Program-made: the position numbers and the translations under genes
Notes under the pieces: generated by a model
What the model saw: the letters and a program-made list of their open reading frames with translations, nothing else
Databases searched by the model: none
What the model was told of the DNA's origin: nothing
Part shown: positions 51,613 through 60,514 of the stretch, piece after piece
Numbering within the stretch: the stretch's first letter is position 1
How the letters are laid out: every line of letters starts with the position of its first letter
Assembly (NCBI GenBank): GCA_017613735.1
Contig: JAGADF010000009.1
Coordinates: forward strand, 346,060 to 410,059
Source: Clostridia bacterium
GTDB taxonomy: Bacteria > Bacillota > Clostridia > Oscillospirales > Acutalibacteraceae
DNA length: 64,000 nucleotides
Direction: 5' to 3'

Positions 51613-52218
51613 TTATGCGTTCTGAATATCTTTTGCAAAAAATCTGAAAACAACCTGTTCGGTGAAAAAGCGGCAGAGCTTTGTATCTTTTTCGTTATAT
51701 TCATTTCCTTCCGCAGCAGTACCCGACGCTTTTTTAGCAAGAAGCTCGGGCGGCGCGGAAACGGTATAAATATTTTTAAGAGTATCAAGAGTTCTGACCG
51801 GTCTTCCGTCGGAGCCCACAGTACCGTCAAATTCATAAACAAGATTGGCTCCCGAAGTTCCGCTTGAAACATAGTAGGCTACAAGATTTGAAGCATTGAC
51901 GCCGTACCTTGAAACAACCGCATTAATAAATGGATTATCAGGGTCGGAACTGAAAACCATTTTATTGTCAGACTGATTTTGTGAAGTCGTAAAAGGCTCT
52001 GTTGAAACATTGTCAGGCAAAGCTGTAGTCTGCACAACTGATTCGCCGTTGTCCTGAGTAACCTGTTCAGAAGTATTTTCCGCGCCCTGAGTAGTATCGG
52101 GAACTGAAGAAGGCACGGTTACGGAAATAGTCGGTCCGCCGTGATTTCTGTTAAGACACGAAGAAAACAGAAAAGCGCTTAATATAACAATTAAAAATAA
52201 AGTAAAAAATCTTTTCAT
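51613..52218 (-). CDS. Predicted lipoprotein
   Basis: The first residues (MKRFFTLFLIVILSAFLFSSC) form a signal peptide with a lipobox Cys at 21. A Thr/Ser-rich linker of 60 residues is followed by a compact domain starting SDPDNPFINAVVSRYGVNASNLVAYYV. No family is recognised. The start at 52218 was chosen over 52257 because the longer frame adds residues before the signal peptide. A terminator lies upstream on the same strand. Confidence 0.75.
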   Translation of the reverse strand: MKRFFTLFLIVILSAFLFSSCLNRNHGGPTISVTVPSSVPDTTQGAENTSEQVTQDNGESVVQTTALPDNVSTEPFTTSQNQSDNKMVFSSDPDNPFINAVVSRYGVNASNLVAYYVSSGTSGANLVYEFDGTVGSDGRPVRTLDTLKNIYTVSAPPELLAKKASGTAAEGNEYNEKDTKLCRFFTEQVVFRFFAKDIQNA

Positions 52219-52233
52219 AAAGTTAGTCCCGTA

Positions 52234-52262
52234 AAACAAAAAGGCGGTGAAAAACACCGCCC
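52234..52262 (-). terminator. Intrinsic terminator after the small peptide gene
   Basis: The stem ggcggtg / caccgcc with a 5-nt loop (52243-52261) is followed on the minus strand by ttttt. It separates the 44-codon frame from the lipoprotein gene. Confidence 0.85.
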
Positions 52263-52280
52263 TTTTGCATTTTGCTTTAA

Positions 52281-52415
52281 TTACTGAGCGTCGCCTTCGT
52301 CAGCAGATTCGTCACCGCCGCCGATCATGCCCATAATCATCTTAATAATATCGCCGATTACAGGGATATTACCGAGAAGATCAGTAATTGTAGAAATGAT
52401 TGAAGACATATCCAT
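52281..52415 (-). CDS. Small 44-residue amphipathic/hydrophobic peptide
   Basis: The frame starts ATG at 52415 with gaggtg 8 nt upstream and ends TAA at 52281. Sequence runs MDMSSIISTITDLLGNIPVI, then a Gly/Met-rich hydrophobic stretch (IIKMIMGMIGGG), then an acidic tail DESADEGDAQ. It has its own terminator, so it is probably a real gene. I do not recognise a family. Peptides of this size with a hydrophobic helix can be membrane-associated regulators or small bacteriocin-like peptides; neither is supported further. Confidence 0.7.
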   Translation of the reverse strand: MDMSSIISTITDLLGNIPVIGDIIKMIMGMIGGGDESADEGDAQ

Positions 52416-52527
52416 TGATTGTGCACCTCTTTTTTTGGAATATTTGAATTCAAATACAGGCTCAAACCGATTTCATCAGTTTTCACCATAACCATATTAG
52501 CACATATTCCGTGAAAAGTAAATTAAA

Positions 52528-52559
52528 ACACCGCATTTTTTTGCACAAAAATGCGGTGT
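52528..52559. terminator. Intrinsic terminator downstream of the M28 gene
   Basis: The stem acaccgcattttt / aaaaatgcggtgt with a short loop lies 23 bp after the stop of the M28 peptidase gene. Confidence 0.8.
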
Positions 52560-52581
52560 AGTTTTTGTATATTATTACCAA

Positions 52582-53928
52582 TTACTTTTTCTGCGGTCCG
52601 TTAAAGCCGTATTCTTCCTGGAAAGCCGCAATTTTATCGATAACGCCGAGAACGACGTCAAAGCCGTTACCGACAGTCTCCTCGTCAAAGCGGTCGGGCA
52701 AATCGCGGAAGGTATGATAGTAATATGTAAGCATCGGATTCTGCGCCGCAAAGGTTACGGACTTGACGCCAGCTCTTGTCATAGGCGTTGAATCGCATCC
52801 GCCTACAGGATTGTGGATGCAGTGATTCTTGCTCTTTGAAGGAATTTCAAGTTCATTGAAGGTTTCCTTGAACATTCTTTCAAGGTCGGCGTCGAAACGG
52901 CAACCCTGCCAGTCGTCCTTGATAACAACCTCGAAATAATCCTTATCGGCGACAGAGTCGATATTGATATTCCACGCGTTTTCGGTAAGGTCATCGTATT
53001 TATGCTCCATAGCAAAAGCCATTGAGCCGCGCAGTCCCGCTTCCTCGGAGCCGACGTTGAGGTCGATTATACGGCATCTCTTAGGCATTTTATCGGGGTT
53101 TTCCTTGAAATACTTGATTGTCTCATACGAAAGAGCGATACCCGTTGCGTTATCCATAGCGCCGCGTGATGCGTTTTCGGGATTTTTGTCGCCCCACATA
53201 GCTACAAACGAACTGCCTATTGCGGTGATAATGGGAAGGAAACGAAGCGCAAACGTAAAGATAGTAAATGACTTAACATACCCGTTAACTGCGCCGATTG
53301 ACCATTCGTGGCCGAAGAAAGTAAGAGTATAAATTACTGCGTAAGCAATAGCTACGGCGACTGTAAAGAATACGCAGCCTGCGCCGAAGCCAACCTTACC
53401 GTATGTGCTTATAACTGCTTTAAGGGGTTTATCTTTAGTCCAGTAGCCCTTTTCAGAGTGTTTCCAGTTCCAGGATGTGTCGGTGTGTCCCGAAAGAATA
53501 ATCGTATAGTCATATTCGCCGTCCTCGGGAAGAAGCTCGCCGTATGTATTCTGAGATATTTCCCTGTGGAAGAACATATCGAACCATCTCTTATAAAGGA
53601 AAACGCTGAATACAAGCCAGAGAACGAACATAATTCCCGCCAACGCCATAAGATACCAGACATAAGGATTATAGAGCGCAAAATAGATAAGGACGCTCAT
53701 TATAATTCCGAAATAACCGGCATAGGGAATACCGCCTGTTGAAGCTCTCGGCGAAACCGAGAATTCCTCTCTTTTAGGGGTAATGCCTATTTCGCGAAGC
53801 TTGTCAGCCATATAGTCGTGAAATTCGCGTTCTTTTTTTGTACCGGGAAGACGCGAGCCGATTTTAAGAGCGGCATGCTCGACTATTTCATAGGCTTCTT
53901 TGGCATATTTTCTGTTTTCTTCTTTCAT
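52582..53928 (-). CDS. M28-family metallopeptidase with membrane segments inside the domain
   Basis: A zinc aminopeptidase-like enzyme. The metal ligands are His and Asp in SGHTDTS, Asp in GAMDNATGIALS, the Glu pair in VGSEEAGLRGS, Asp in NINIDSV and His in YYYHTFRDLPD. Two stretches of two to three membrane helices each (residues about 65-115 and 180-235) break up the N-terminal half. Thus it is a membrane-bound peptidase or related hydrolase (448 residues, longer than soluble M28). It is a single-gene unit. Confidence 0.85.
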   Translation of the reverse strand: MKEENRKYAKEAYEIVEHAALKIGSRLPGTKKEREFHDYMADKLREIGITPKREEFSVSPRASTGGIPYAGYFGIIMSVLIYFALYNPYVWYLMALAGIMFVLWLVFSVFLYKRWFDMFFHREISQNTYGELLPEDGEYDYTIILSGHTDTSWNWKHSEKGYWTKDKPLKAVISTYGKVGFGAGCVFFTVAVAIAYAVIYTLTFFGHEWSIGAVNGYVKSFTIFTFALRFLPIITAIGSSFVAMWGDKNPENASRGAMDNATGIALSYETIKYFKENPDKMPKRCRIIDLNVGSEEAGLRGSMAFAMEHKYDDLTENAWNINIDSVADKDYFEVVIKDDWQGCRFDADLERMFKETFNELEIPSKSKNHCIHNPVGGCDSTPMTRAGVKSVTFAAQNPMLTYYYHTFRDLPDRFDEETVGNGFDVVLGVIDKIAAFQEEYGFNGPQKK

Positions 53929-54007
53929 AAAAACCCTCCGTCATTATTAGTTTACTTTTTTATTTTATTGTATTCTTAATAAAAAATCAATAAGAACAGA
54001 GAAATTT

Positions 54008-56497
54008 TTATTTTATATCTACTACTTCATAGCCTTTATCTTCAACTATTGCTTTCAGAATCATGTCCTGAATGTCTTTTGAAAGAGAAACTACCGCAGT
54101 CCCCTTTTCGTGACTGACTTCCGCACTTTCAATTCCGTCGACTCCTTCAAGAGCGCCTCTTACAGCCGCCTCGCAGTGAGGGCACATCATACCGTTAATT
54201 AAAATTGTCTTTGTCATTGTTTTTTCCTCCGTTTTTAATTCGCCGTCAAAATCTATGTCGACGGGCTTTATTATTCTATCCCTTTTGGGATTTTTTATAT
54301 TTACAAGATTAAGCCTTAATGCGTTAGTGACGACAAAAAAGCTTGAAAGGCTCATAGCCGCCGCGCCGAACATGGGATTGAGCTCCCAGCCGAGAAGAGA
54401 AATGAACGCGCCAGCGGCGAGCGGAATGCCTATCGCATTATAGAAAAACGCCCAGAAAAGGTTCTGCTTTATATTTCTTAACGTCGCCCTGCTTAATCTT
54501 ACGGCAGAAACTACGTCTATCAGACTGCTGTTGACAAGAACAACGTCCGCCGCGTCAATGGCGATATCGGCGCCTGCTCCGATTGCAACGCCGATATCGG
54601 CGCCTGTAAGTGCGGGCGCGTCGTTAATTCCGTCGCCGACCATAAGTACCCTGCCCTTTTTCTGCAGAACGGAAACAACCTCCTGCTTACCGTTGGGAAG
54701 AACGCCCGCAATAACCTTATCTACGCCGACTTTTTTGCCGATGGCGTTTGCGGTAAGCTCATTATCTCCCGTAAGCATAATAACCCTTATGCCCATTTTT
54801 TTAAGAAGCCTTACCGCCTCGGGCGAGTCGTCCTTTAAGGCGTCGGCAACGGCTATAATACCAAGCAATTCTTTGTTTTTTAGGAAAAGAAGCGGTGTTT
54901 TTCCCTCAAGCGAAAGAGCTTTGCACTTTTCCCTGATTTCATTTCTTATTTCACAGACGGAGCCTATATATTTCAGACTGCCGCCGATTATTTCATCCTC
55001 GCCGATAATGCATTTTACTCCGCTGCCCGCAGTATTTTCAAAATTCTTCGTTTCAAAAAGAGACGTATTATTCTTTTTCGCATATTCGACAACCGCCTTC
55101 GCAAGCGGATGCTCGCTTTTTTCTTCAAGCGAATAAGCGAGAGTAAGAAGCTCTTTTTCGGTAAAGTCTCCCGCGGCAAGAATATCCGTTACCTCGGGCT
55201 TTCCGAGAGTAACCGTGCCCGTTTTGTCGAGAACCGCTATCTGTGTTTTGCCCGTTTGTTCAAGAGCAGAAGCGGTTTTAAACAGAATTCCGTTTTTCGC
55301 GCCGACACCGTTACCTACCATAATCGCGACGGGAGTCGCAAGCCCCAAAGCGCACGGGCAACTGATAACAAGCACCGAAATCGCCCTTGCAAGAGAAAAC
55401 GAACCCGCTCTTCCGAGTATGAGCCAGATAACAAAGGTTATAAGAGCTATAAGCATTACCACAGGAACAAATACGCCCGAAACCCTGTCGGCAAGCTTCG
55501 CTATAGGCGCTTTTGTCGCCGCGGCGTCCGACACGGTTTTTATAATCTGTGAAAGAGAGGTGTCCTCGCCAACCTTTACCGCGCGGCATTTAAGATAACC
55601 CGAAACATTAATTGTCGCCGCAAATACGCTGTCGCCCTCTTCTTTTTCAACGGGAATACTTTCGCCCGTCAGGTGCATTTCATCAATTGCCGTCGAGCCT
55701 TCAAGAATAACGCCGTCAACGGGTATGCTGTCGCCCGGTCTTACGACAAAAGTATCGCCGACCTTGAGATATTCAACGGGTACGGTCAGTTCCTTGCCGT
55801 CTTCAATAATCACCGCAGTTTTCGGCGCAATTTTCATCAATGATTTGAGCGCAGACGTTGTCTTGCCCTTTGAATAGGATTCAAGAATTTTACCGACTGT
55901 AATAAGCGTTAAAATCATAGCCGCCGATTCGAAATAGAAATAATCGGTTTTTTCATAGCCGGAAACAATGATTTTAAACAGGACGCAGACGCTCCATACA
56001 AACGAAGAAAACGAGCCGAGAGAAACAAGAGTGTCCATATTCGGCGAGCGGTGAATCAAGCCCTTGAATCCGTTTATGAAAAAGCGGTTATTTATTATCA
56101 TTACCGCGCCTGAAAGAAGCATTTCCGTCAGTCCGAGAGCCGCCTTGTTTTCTTCAAAGACCGCAGGTACGGGAAGCATAAGCATATGTCCCATCGAAAA
56201 ATACATAAGCGCGCAAAGGAAGCCGACAGAAAAGACCAGTCTTTTTATAAGACGAGGCGTCTGATTGTCGTCAAGACCGTTATTATCAACTTTTTTGTCC
56301 GATTTAAGCGACGCGCCGTAGCCCGCTTTTTTAACCGCCTGAATTATTTTTTCGGGCGATGCGTTACCCTCAACGCCCATTGAATTTGTAAGCAGACTGA
56401 CGCTGCAGGATGTAACGCCGTCAACAGACTTAACCGCTTTTTCGACTCTTGCGCTGCACGCCGCGCAGGACATACCCGTTACGTTATACTGTTCCAT
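54008..56497 (-). CDS. copA: Copper-exporting P1B-type ATPase
   Basis: CopA pumps Cu+ out of the cytoplasm. An N-terminal heavy-metal domain (GMSCAACSARV, residues 8-18) is followed by the P-type core: SCPCALGLATP (metal site), DKTGTVTLG (phosphorylated Asp), TGES, SEHPLAKAV and GDGINDAPALTGADIG. Unusually, a second metal-binding domain (GMMCPHCEAAVRGALEGVDG) is at the C-terminus, residues 765-829, after the last helix. The csoR gene is 7 bp upstream, so the operon is csoR-copA with derepression by copper. Total length 829. Confidence 0.94.
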   Translation of the reverse strand: MEQYNVTGMSCAACSARVEKAVKSVDGVTSCSVSLLTNSMGVEGNASPEKIIQAVKKAGYGASLKSDKKVDNNGLDDNQTPRLIKRLVFSVGFLCALMYFSMGHMLMLPVPAVFEENKAALGLTEMLLSGAVMIINNRFFINGFKGLIHRSPNMDTLVSLGSFSSFVWSVCVLFKIIVSGYEKTDYFYFESAAMILTLITVGKILESYSKGKTTSALKSLMKIAPKTAVIIEDGKELTVPVEYLKVGDTFVVRPGDSIPVDGVILEGSTAIDEMHLTGESIPVEKEEGDSVFAATINVSGYLKCRAVKVGEDTSLSQIIKTVSDAAATKAPIAKLADRVSGVFVPVVMLIALITFVIWLILGRAGSFSLARAISVLVISCPCALGLATPVAIMVGNGVGAKNGILFKTASALEQTGKTQIAVLDKTGTVTLGKPEVTDILAAGDFTEKELLTLAYSLEEKSEHPLAKAVVEYAKKNNTSLFETKNFENTAGSGVKCIIGEDEIIGGSLKYIGSVCEIRNEIREKCKALSLEGKTPLLFLKNKELLGIIAVADALKDDSPEAVRLLKKMGIRVIMLTGDNELTANAIGKKVGVDKVIAGVLPNGKQEVVSVLQKKGRVLMVGDGINDAPALTGADIGVAIGAGADIAIDAADVVLVNSSLIDVVSAVRLSRATLRNIKQNLFWAFFYNAIGIPLAAGAFISLLGWELNPMFGAAAMSLSSFFVVTNALRLNLVNIKNPKRDRIIKPVDIDFDGELKTEEKTMTKTILINGMMCPHCEAAVRGALEGVDGIESAEVSHEKGTAVVSLSKDIQDMILKAIVEDKGYEVVDIK

Positions 56498-56504
56498 AGT
56501 TCCC

Positions 56505-56798
56505 CTACTTCATTAATTTCTGTACCGTCGAGCAAAGCTCGTCGAGAGTCTCGTCTTTACCGTCAATAATATCGTTTTTTACGCAGGTCTTTATATGGTT
56601 TGACAAAAGAACCTTGCAAAAACTGTTAAGAGCCGCGTTCGCCGCCGCAACCTGATTAAGAATATCGGGGCAGTAAGCGTCCTTTTCGACCATGGATTTA
56701 ATACCCCTCACCTGACCTTCAATTCGGTTAAGGCGGTTGATTAAATCCTTATATTCCTTTTCGTCTCTGTGCTTTTTTCTTTCACAGCATTCAGCCAT
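56505..56798 (-). CDS. csoR: Copper-sensing repressor CsoR
   Basis: CsoR represses copper export genes and releases DNA on Cu+ binding. The 97-residue all-helical protein has the Cys-His-Cys ligand set: Cys in DAYCPDIL, then His and Cys in SNHIKTCV. LNRIEGQVRGIKSMV is the family signature. The operator-like inverted repeat upstream (56834-56854) predicts autoregulation. Confidence 0.93.
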   Translation of the reverse strand: MAECCERKKHRDEKEYKDLINRLNRIEGQVRGIKSMVEKDAYCPDILNQVAAANAALNSFCKVLLSNHIKTCVKNDIIDGKDETLDELCSTVQKLMK

Positions 56799-56833
56799 AA
56801 ATAATTCTCCTTAAATAATTATCTGTATTTATT

Positions 56834-56854
56834 ATATACCCCCTACGGGTATAT
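56834..56854. promoter_or_regulatory. CsoR operator
   Basis: Inverted repeat atataccc - cctac - gggtatat, of the ACCC/GGGT pattern expected for a CsoR box, located 36 bp before the csoR start codon. Confidence 0.75.
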
Positions 56855-56883
56855 TGCAAGAAAAATATTTTTCCGTTAAAAAC

Positions 56884-56920
56884 TTGCAATATATTGTCAA
56901 ATACTATATTATATAGTATT
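56884..56920 (+). promoter_or_regulatory. Promoter with palindromic operator before the SUF-like genes
   Basis: TTGCAA (56884-56889) and TATTAT (56907-56912) with 17-bp spacing form a sigma-A-type promoter. A perfect palindrome (half-sites AATACTATA and TATAGTATT around TTA, 56900-56920) covers the -10. The repressor is unknown. Confidence 0.6.
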
Positions 56921-56946
56921 GAAAAAATAAAACCGAGGAATATAAA

Positions 56947-57669
56947 ATGCTTGAATTAAAGAATCTGTCCTTTGACGTTCCGAATGAGAACGGTCAGAAG
57001 GAAATAATCAAAAACGTTTCGCTTAAAATCGACGACGGCAAGCTGATTGTCATTACCGGTCCAAACGGCGGCGGGAAGAGCACTCTCGCAAGGTTAATTG
57101 CGGGTATTGAAAAGCCTACCGACGGCAGGATTTTTCTTGACGGAAATGACATTACGGAAAAAAGCATTACCGACAGAGCCAATCTCGGAATAAGCTTCGC
57201 TTTTCAGCAGCCCGTCCGTTTCAAGGGCATTGAAGTAGTTGATTTGCTCCGACTTGCGGCTAAAAAGGATTTGTCAATAGCCGACGCGTGCGAATATCTC
57301 TCAAAGGTCGGTCTTTGCGCAAAGGATTATATTAACCGCGAGGTAAACGCGAGCCTTTCGGGCGGCGAATTAAAGAGAATTGAAATCGCGACTGTGCTTG
57401 CGCGCGGAACAAGTCTCTGTGTTTTCGACGAGCCCGAGGCAGGCATAGACCTTTGGAGCTTTAATAACCTTATAAACGTATTTGAAAGAATAAAGGATGA
57501 GAAAAGAACCATTCTTATTATTTCTCATCAGGAGAGAATTCTTAATATTGCCGACGAAATTGTCGTTCTTGAAAGCGGCAGAATATCAAATCACGGCAAA
57601 AAGGACGACATTCTCCCCTCTCTTTTAGGCACGGCTTCGGCAGTAGGCTCGTGTATTAAAATGGAATAA
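56947..57669 (+). CDS. sufC: SufC-like ABC ATPase (minimal SUF system)
   Basis: ATPase partner of the Fe-S scaffold SufB. Walker A is GPNGGGKST, ABC signature SLSGGELKR, Walker B CVFDEPEAGID (with EAGID instead of the usual TSGLD; SufC proteins are known for the SGLD/AGID forms). The 240-residue length is normal. It is followed by only one SufB/D-like gene; sufS, sufU and a second SufB/D paralogue are not here, so it belongs to the reduced two-gene (SMS-like) type. Confidence 0.87.
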   Translation: MLELKNLSFDVPNENGQKEIIKNVSLKIDDGKLIVITGPNGGGKSTLARLIAGIEKPTDGRIFLDGNDITEKSITDRANLGISFAFQQPVRFKGIEVVDLLRLAAKKDLSIADACEYLSKVGLCAKDYINREVNASLSGGELKRIEIATVLARGTSLCVFDEPEAGIDLWSFNNLINVFERIKDEKRTILIISHQERILNIADEIVVLESGRISNHGKKDDILPSLLGTASAVGSCIKME

Positions 57670-57681
57670 GGAGGACGGAAA

Positions 57682-58608
57682 ATGGAATTTGTTAATGAAA
57701 TTCAGTCAAAGCTTTTACAGGAAATTGCCGACCTCTACACCGTTCCGACGGGCGCGTACAACATAAGGGCAAACTCGGCTCTTGCGGCGAGAAACACGAC
57801 CGAAAACATTGATATCAAGTCAAAGACGGACAAGCCCGGAATTGACATTTACATTAAGGACGGAACTGTCGGCGAAAGCGTTCATATACCCGTTGTCGTC
57901 AGCGAAAGCGGAATTAAAGAGACGGTTTACAACGATTTTTATATCGGAGAAAACTGTGACGTAACAATAGTTGCGGGTTGCGGCATTGACAACTGCGGCG
58001 CGCACGACAGTCAGCACGACGGCATTCACCGTTTCTTTGTCGGTAAAAATTCGAAGGTAAAATACGTCGAAAAGCATTACGGCAGCGGTACGGGCACGGG
58101 CAAGAGAATTCTTAATCCGCAGACCGAGGTTTACCAGAAGGAATTCAGCGTTGTCGAAATGGAAATGGTTCAGATTAAGGGTGTTGACAGTACCGTTCGC
58201 ACTACCCTTTCCGAGCTTGACAAGGGCGCTAAACTTGTTGTCCGCGAGCGACTTATGACTCACGGCGACCAGAGAGCCGAAAGCGTTTATACAACGAAGT
58301 TAAACGGCGAAAACTCAAGCGCGGACGTTGTTTCGAGAAGTGTTGCAAAAGATAATTCATATCAGAAATTCGATTCTATTATTGTCGGCAATGCAAAATG
58401 CAACGGACATACGGAATGCGACGCGATTATAATGGACAATGCGAAAATACTCGCGGTTCCCCAGCTTGAGGCTAACGACCTTGACGCAGCTCTCATTCAC
58501 GAAGCGGCAATCGGTAAAATCGCAGGCGAACAGATAATCAAGCTTATGACACTCGGACTTACCGAACAGGAAGCGGAAGAACAGATTATCAACGGATTTT
58601 TGAAATAA
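57682..58608 (+). CDS. SufB/SufD-family Fe-S scaffold protein
   Basis: At 308 residues this is shorter than SufB (about 460) and SufD (about 420). The beta-helix core runs from 60 to 260 (VTIVAGCGIDNCGAHDSQHDG, SDV/VVSRSVAKDNS) with the C-terminal conserved end ALIHEAAIGKIAGEQI, a SufBD signature. Cys residues at the GCGIDNCG region are candidates for cluster binding. Together with the SufC-like protein it would assemble Fe-S clusters; the gap of 12 bp shows one operon. The likely name in the recent scheme is SmsB, but I did not compare sequences. Confidence 0.85.
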   Translation: MEFVNEIQSKLLQEIADLYTVPTGAYNIRANSALAARNTTENIDIKSKTDKPGIDIYIKDGTVGESVHIPVVVSESGIKETVYNDFYIGENCDVTIVAGCGIDNCGAHDSQHDGIHRFFVGKNSKVKYVEKHYGSGTGTGKRILNPQTEVYQKEFSVVEMEMVQIKGVDSTVRTTLSELDKGAKLVVRERLMTHGDQRAESVYTTKLNGENSSADVVSRSVAKDNSYQKFDSIIVGNAKCNGHTECDAIIMDNAKILAVPQLEANDLDAALIHEAAIGKIAGEQIIKLMTLGLTEQEAEEQIINGFLK

Positions 58609-58625
58609 GATAATAATAATAAAAC

Positions 58626-58653
58626 ATCGGCTCCCCTTTTCAGGGGAGCCGAT
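58626..58653. terminator. Bidirectional intrinsic terminator
   Basis: The stem atcggctcccc / (a)ggggagccgat with a short loop is between the convergent SufBD-like and surface-protein genes. Confidence 0.9.
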
Positions 58654-58668
58654 AATTTAATTTTTTAT

Positions 58669-60273
58669 TTATACCTTCTTACAAACTCCGTTGGAATCTG
58701 CTTTCCATTTAACTCCGCTGACGGAGAATGTCTTGCTCTTATACATTACGCAGTCAGAGCCGAAATAATATTTCTTTCCGTCAAGAGAAGCAAACTTTGA
58801 CTTATAAGCAACGCCGTCTTTACCGAGATAATACTTCTTACCGCTTAAGGAAATAAGCTTGCTCTTATACATAACGCCGTCTTTGCCCATATAATACTTT
58901 TTACCGTCAACTGAAATAAGTTTGCTCTTAACCATTACACAGTCGGAACCAAAGTAATACTTCTTGCCGTCAAGTGAAGCAAATTTTGATTTAAAAGCTA
59001 CACAGTCAGAGCCGATATAATACTTCTTGCCGTCAACTGAAATGAGTTTTGACTTGTAAGCAACACCGTCTTTACCCATATAATACTTTTTACCGTTAAC
59101 AGAGATAAGTCTGTTTGTATAAGCAACACCGTCTTTGCCCAGGTAGTATTTCCTACCGTCAACAGAGATAAGTCTGCTTGTATATGCAGCGCCGTCTGAA
59201 CCGAAATAATACTTCTTACCGTCAATAGAAACAAGATTATTTGTATAGGCTACGCCGTCTGAACCGACATAGTATTTTTTACCGTTAACCGAGATAAGTC
59301 TCTTTACGTACATTGCGCCGTCCGAACCGAAATAGTAATAATTCCCGTCAACGGGCATAAGCTTACTTTTGACCGGTTCGCCGTCCTTATAAAAGTACGT
59401 TTTACCACCGATTGTTGCAAAACCGTAATCAAAAAGTATTCCGTCGGAACAGATAATCGGCAGGTCGGTAACATACCAGTTACCGTCGACTTTTATTGTA
59501 ACGTTTGCCCACTGGGCTTTTGTTCCGTTGTAATATACTTCTTTAATATTGGAACAGCAGTTAAACGCATCCGTTTCGATATTCGTCACACCGCTTCCGA
59601 TTGTCAGATAATTAACCGAGGCACAATCAAAGAAAGCACTTGCTCCTATGCTCTTAACGCTGTCGGGAATAACTAAGTTATTAATCTTAACACAATCATC
59701 AAAAGCATGTTCACCTATGCTTTCAACACTGTTGCCAATTGATAAACTAGCGAGAGCCCTGCAAAATCGAAAAGCACTGCTGTTTATACTTTTAACTCCG
59801 TTGCCGATTACTACGGTTTTAAGCGCGGTGCAATTATAGAATGCATAATCGTCTATCGTTGTTACACTATCAGGAATTGAAATACTTGTAAGAGAAGGAC
59901 AATCTGCAAATGCTGCGGTTTTAATTTGAGTGACCGAGCTGCCGATTATTACGCTCTTGAGCGCCGAGCAATAACGGAATGCTGCTTCACCGATACTTTT
60001 AATACCTTCGGAAATAGTTACCTTTGTCAATGCGGTATTATTGCCAAACGCCAAATAGCCGAAATCCGTAACCGTATAGCCGTCAATTTCAGCGGGAATA
60101 ACCAGTTCTGTCTGAGTTCCCGTATAACCTGTAATTCTTATGTTATTATCCGCAATAATCTCATAGTTCCAGTTCCCATCATCGCTTGTCAATGCTGCTG
60201 ATGATACCGAAGTTAAGAGAACTACAGACAATACCATTAAACAAACTAAAACCAATGATAATACTTTTTTCAT
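58669..60273 (-). CDS. Secreted surface protein: BspA-like repeats plus tandem cell-wall-binding repeats
   Basis: A 534-residue protein with a signal peptide (MKKVLSLVLVCLMVLSVVLLTSVSSAA). Residues 40-260 are BspA-type leucine-rich repeats with the core SVTTIDDYAFYNCTALKTV-like units. The C-terminal half is ten tandem 21-residue repeats (ISVDGKKYYFGSDGVAY type) like glucan- or choline-binding modules, which would attach it to wall polymers. The ATG at 60273 has a strong ribosome binding site (aaggaggt); a longer frame to 60390 is rejected for lack of one. It lies against sufB with opposite direction. Confidence 0.88.
   Translation of the reverse strand: MKKVLSLVLVCLMVLSVVLLTSVSSAALTSDDGNWNYEIIADNNIRITGYTGTQTELVIPAEIDGYTVTDFGYLAFGNNTALTKVTISEGIKSIGEAAFRYCSALKSVIIGSSVTQIKTAAFADCPSLTSISIPDSVTTIDDYAFYNCTALKTVVIGNGVKSINSSAFRFCRALASLSIGNSVESIGEHAFDDCVKINNLVIPDSVKSIGASAFFDCASVNYLTIGSGVTNIETDAFNCCSNIKEVYYNGTKAQWANVTIKVDGNWYVTDLPIICSDGILFDYGFATIGGKTYFYKDGEPVKSKLMPVDGNYYYFGSDGAMYVKRLISVNGKKYYVGSDGVAYTNNLVSIDGKKYYFGSDGAAYTSRLISVDGRKYYLGKDGVAYTNRLISVNGKKYYMGKDGVAYKSKLISVDGKKYYIGSDCVAFKSKFASLDGKKYYFGSDCVMVKSKLISVDGKKYYMGKDGVMYKSKLISLSGKKYYLGKDGVAYKSKFASLDGKKYYFGSDCVMYKSKTFSVSGVKWKADSNGVCKKV
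58729..59358 (-). repeat. Ten tandem 63-bp coding repeats
   Basis: The 21-residue motif (G-K-K-Y-Y-x-G-S/K-D-x-V-x-Y/F) is repeated without interruption. Near-identical nucleotide units predict copy-number change by recombination or slippage. Not a CRISPR: the whole block is in frame and has no spacers. Confidence 0.9.
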
Positions 60274-60448
60274 TTTTTTACCTCCTTGGGTTTGTTTTTG
60301 CGATGCCGAAGAGGTTTCGGCGTTGTTTGGTAAATCAAAAAAACGATTTACCAACACATTTATTTTATCATTACTCAAATAATTAGTCAATAAAAAACAG
60401 GCGGCCGACGATCGCCCCTACGGATTGGTATTATATTTGAATATGATA

Positions 60449-60476
60449 TTGTAATATTCAGCACAAGTGGTATAAT
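60449..60476 (+). promoter_or_regulatory. Promoter of the aquaporin gene
   Basis: TATAAT (60471-60476) with a weak -35 TTGTAA (60449-60454), 16-bp spacing, 38 bp before the start codon; aaggag is the ribosome binding site. The other sequence between 60391 and 60448 has no gene. Confidence 0.62.
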
Positions 60477-60514
60477 ATAGATGCAATATTAATTCAATTA
60501 AAAGGAGTGTTATT

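Noticed and set aside
56884-56900. Rex box in front of sufC (TTG...CAA ends)
   Set aside because: Only the outer triplets agree with a Rex operator; the inner part does not, and the palindrome further on explains the site better.
58729-59358. CRISPR-like regular repeats
   Set aside because: Units are contiguous 63-bp coding repeats in frame with a signal-peptide protein.
60274-60390. N-terminal extension of the surface protein from 60390
   Set aside because: No ribosome binding site; the signal peptide and aaggaggt indicate the start at 60273.
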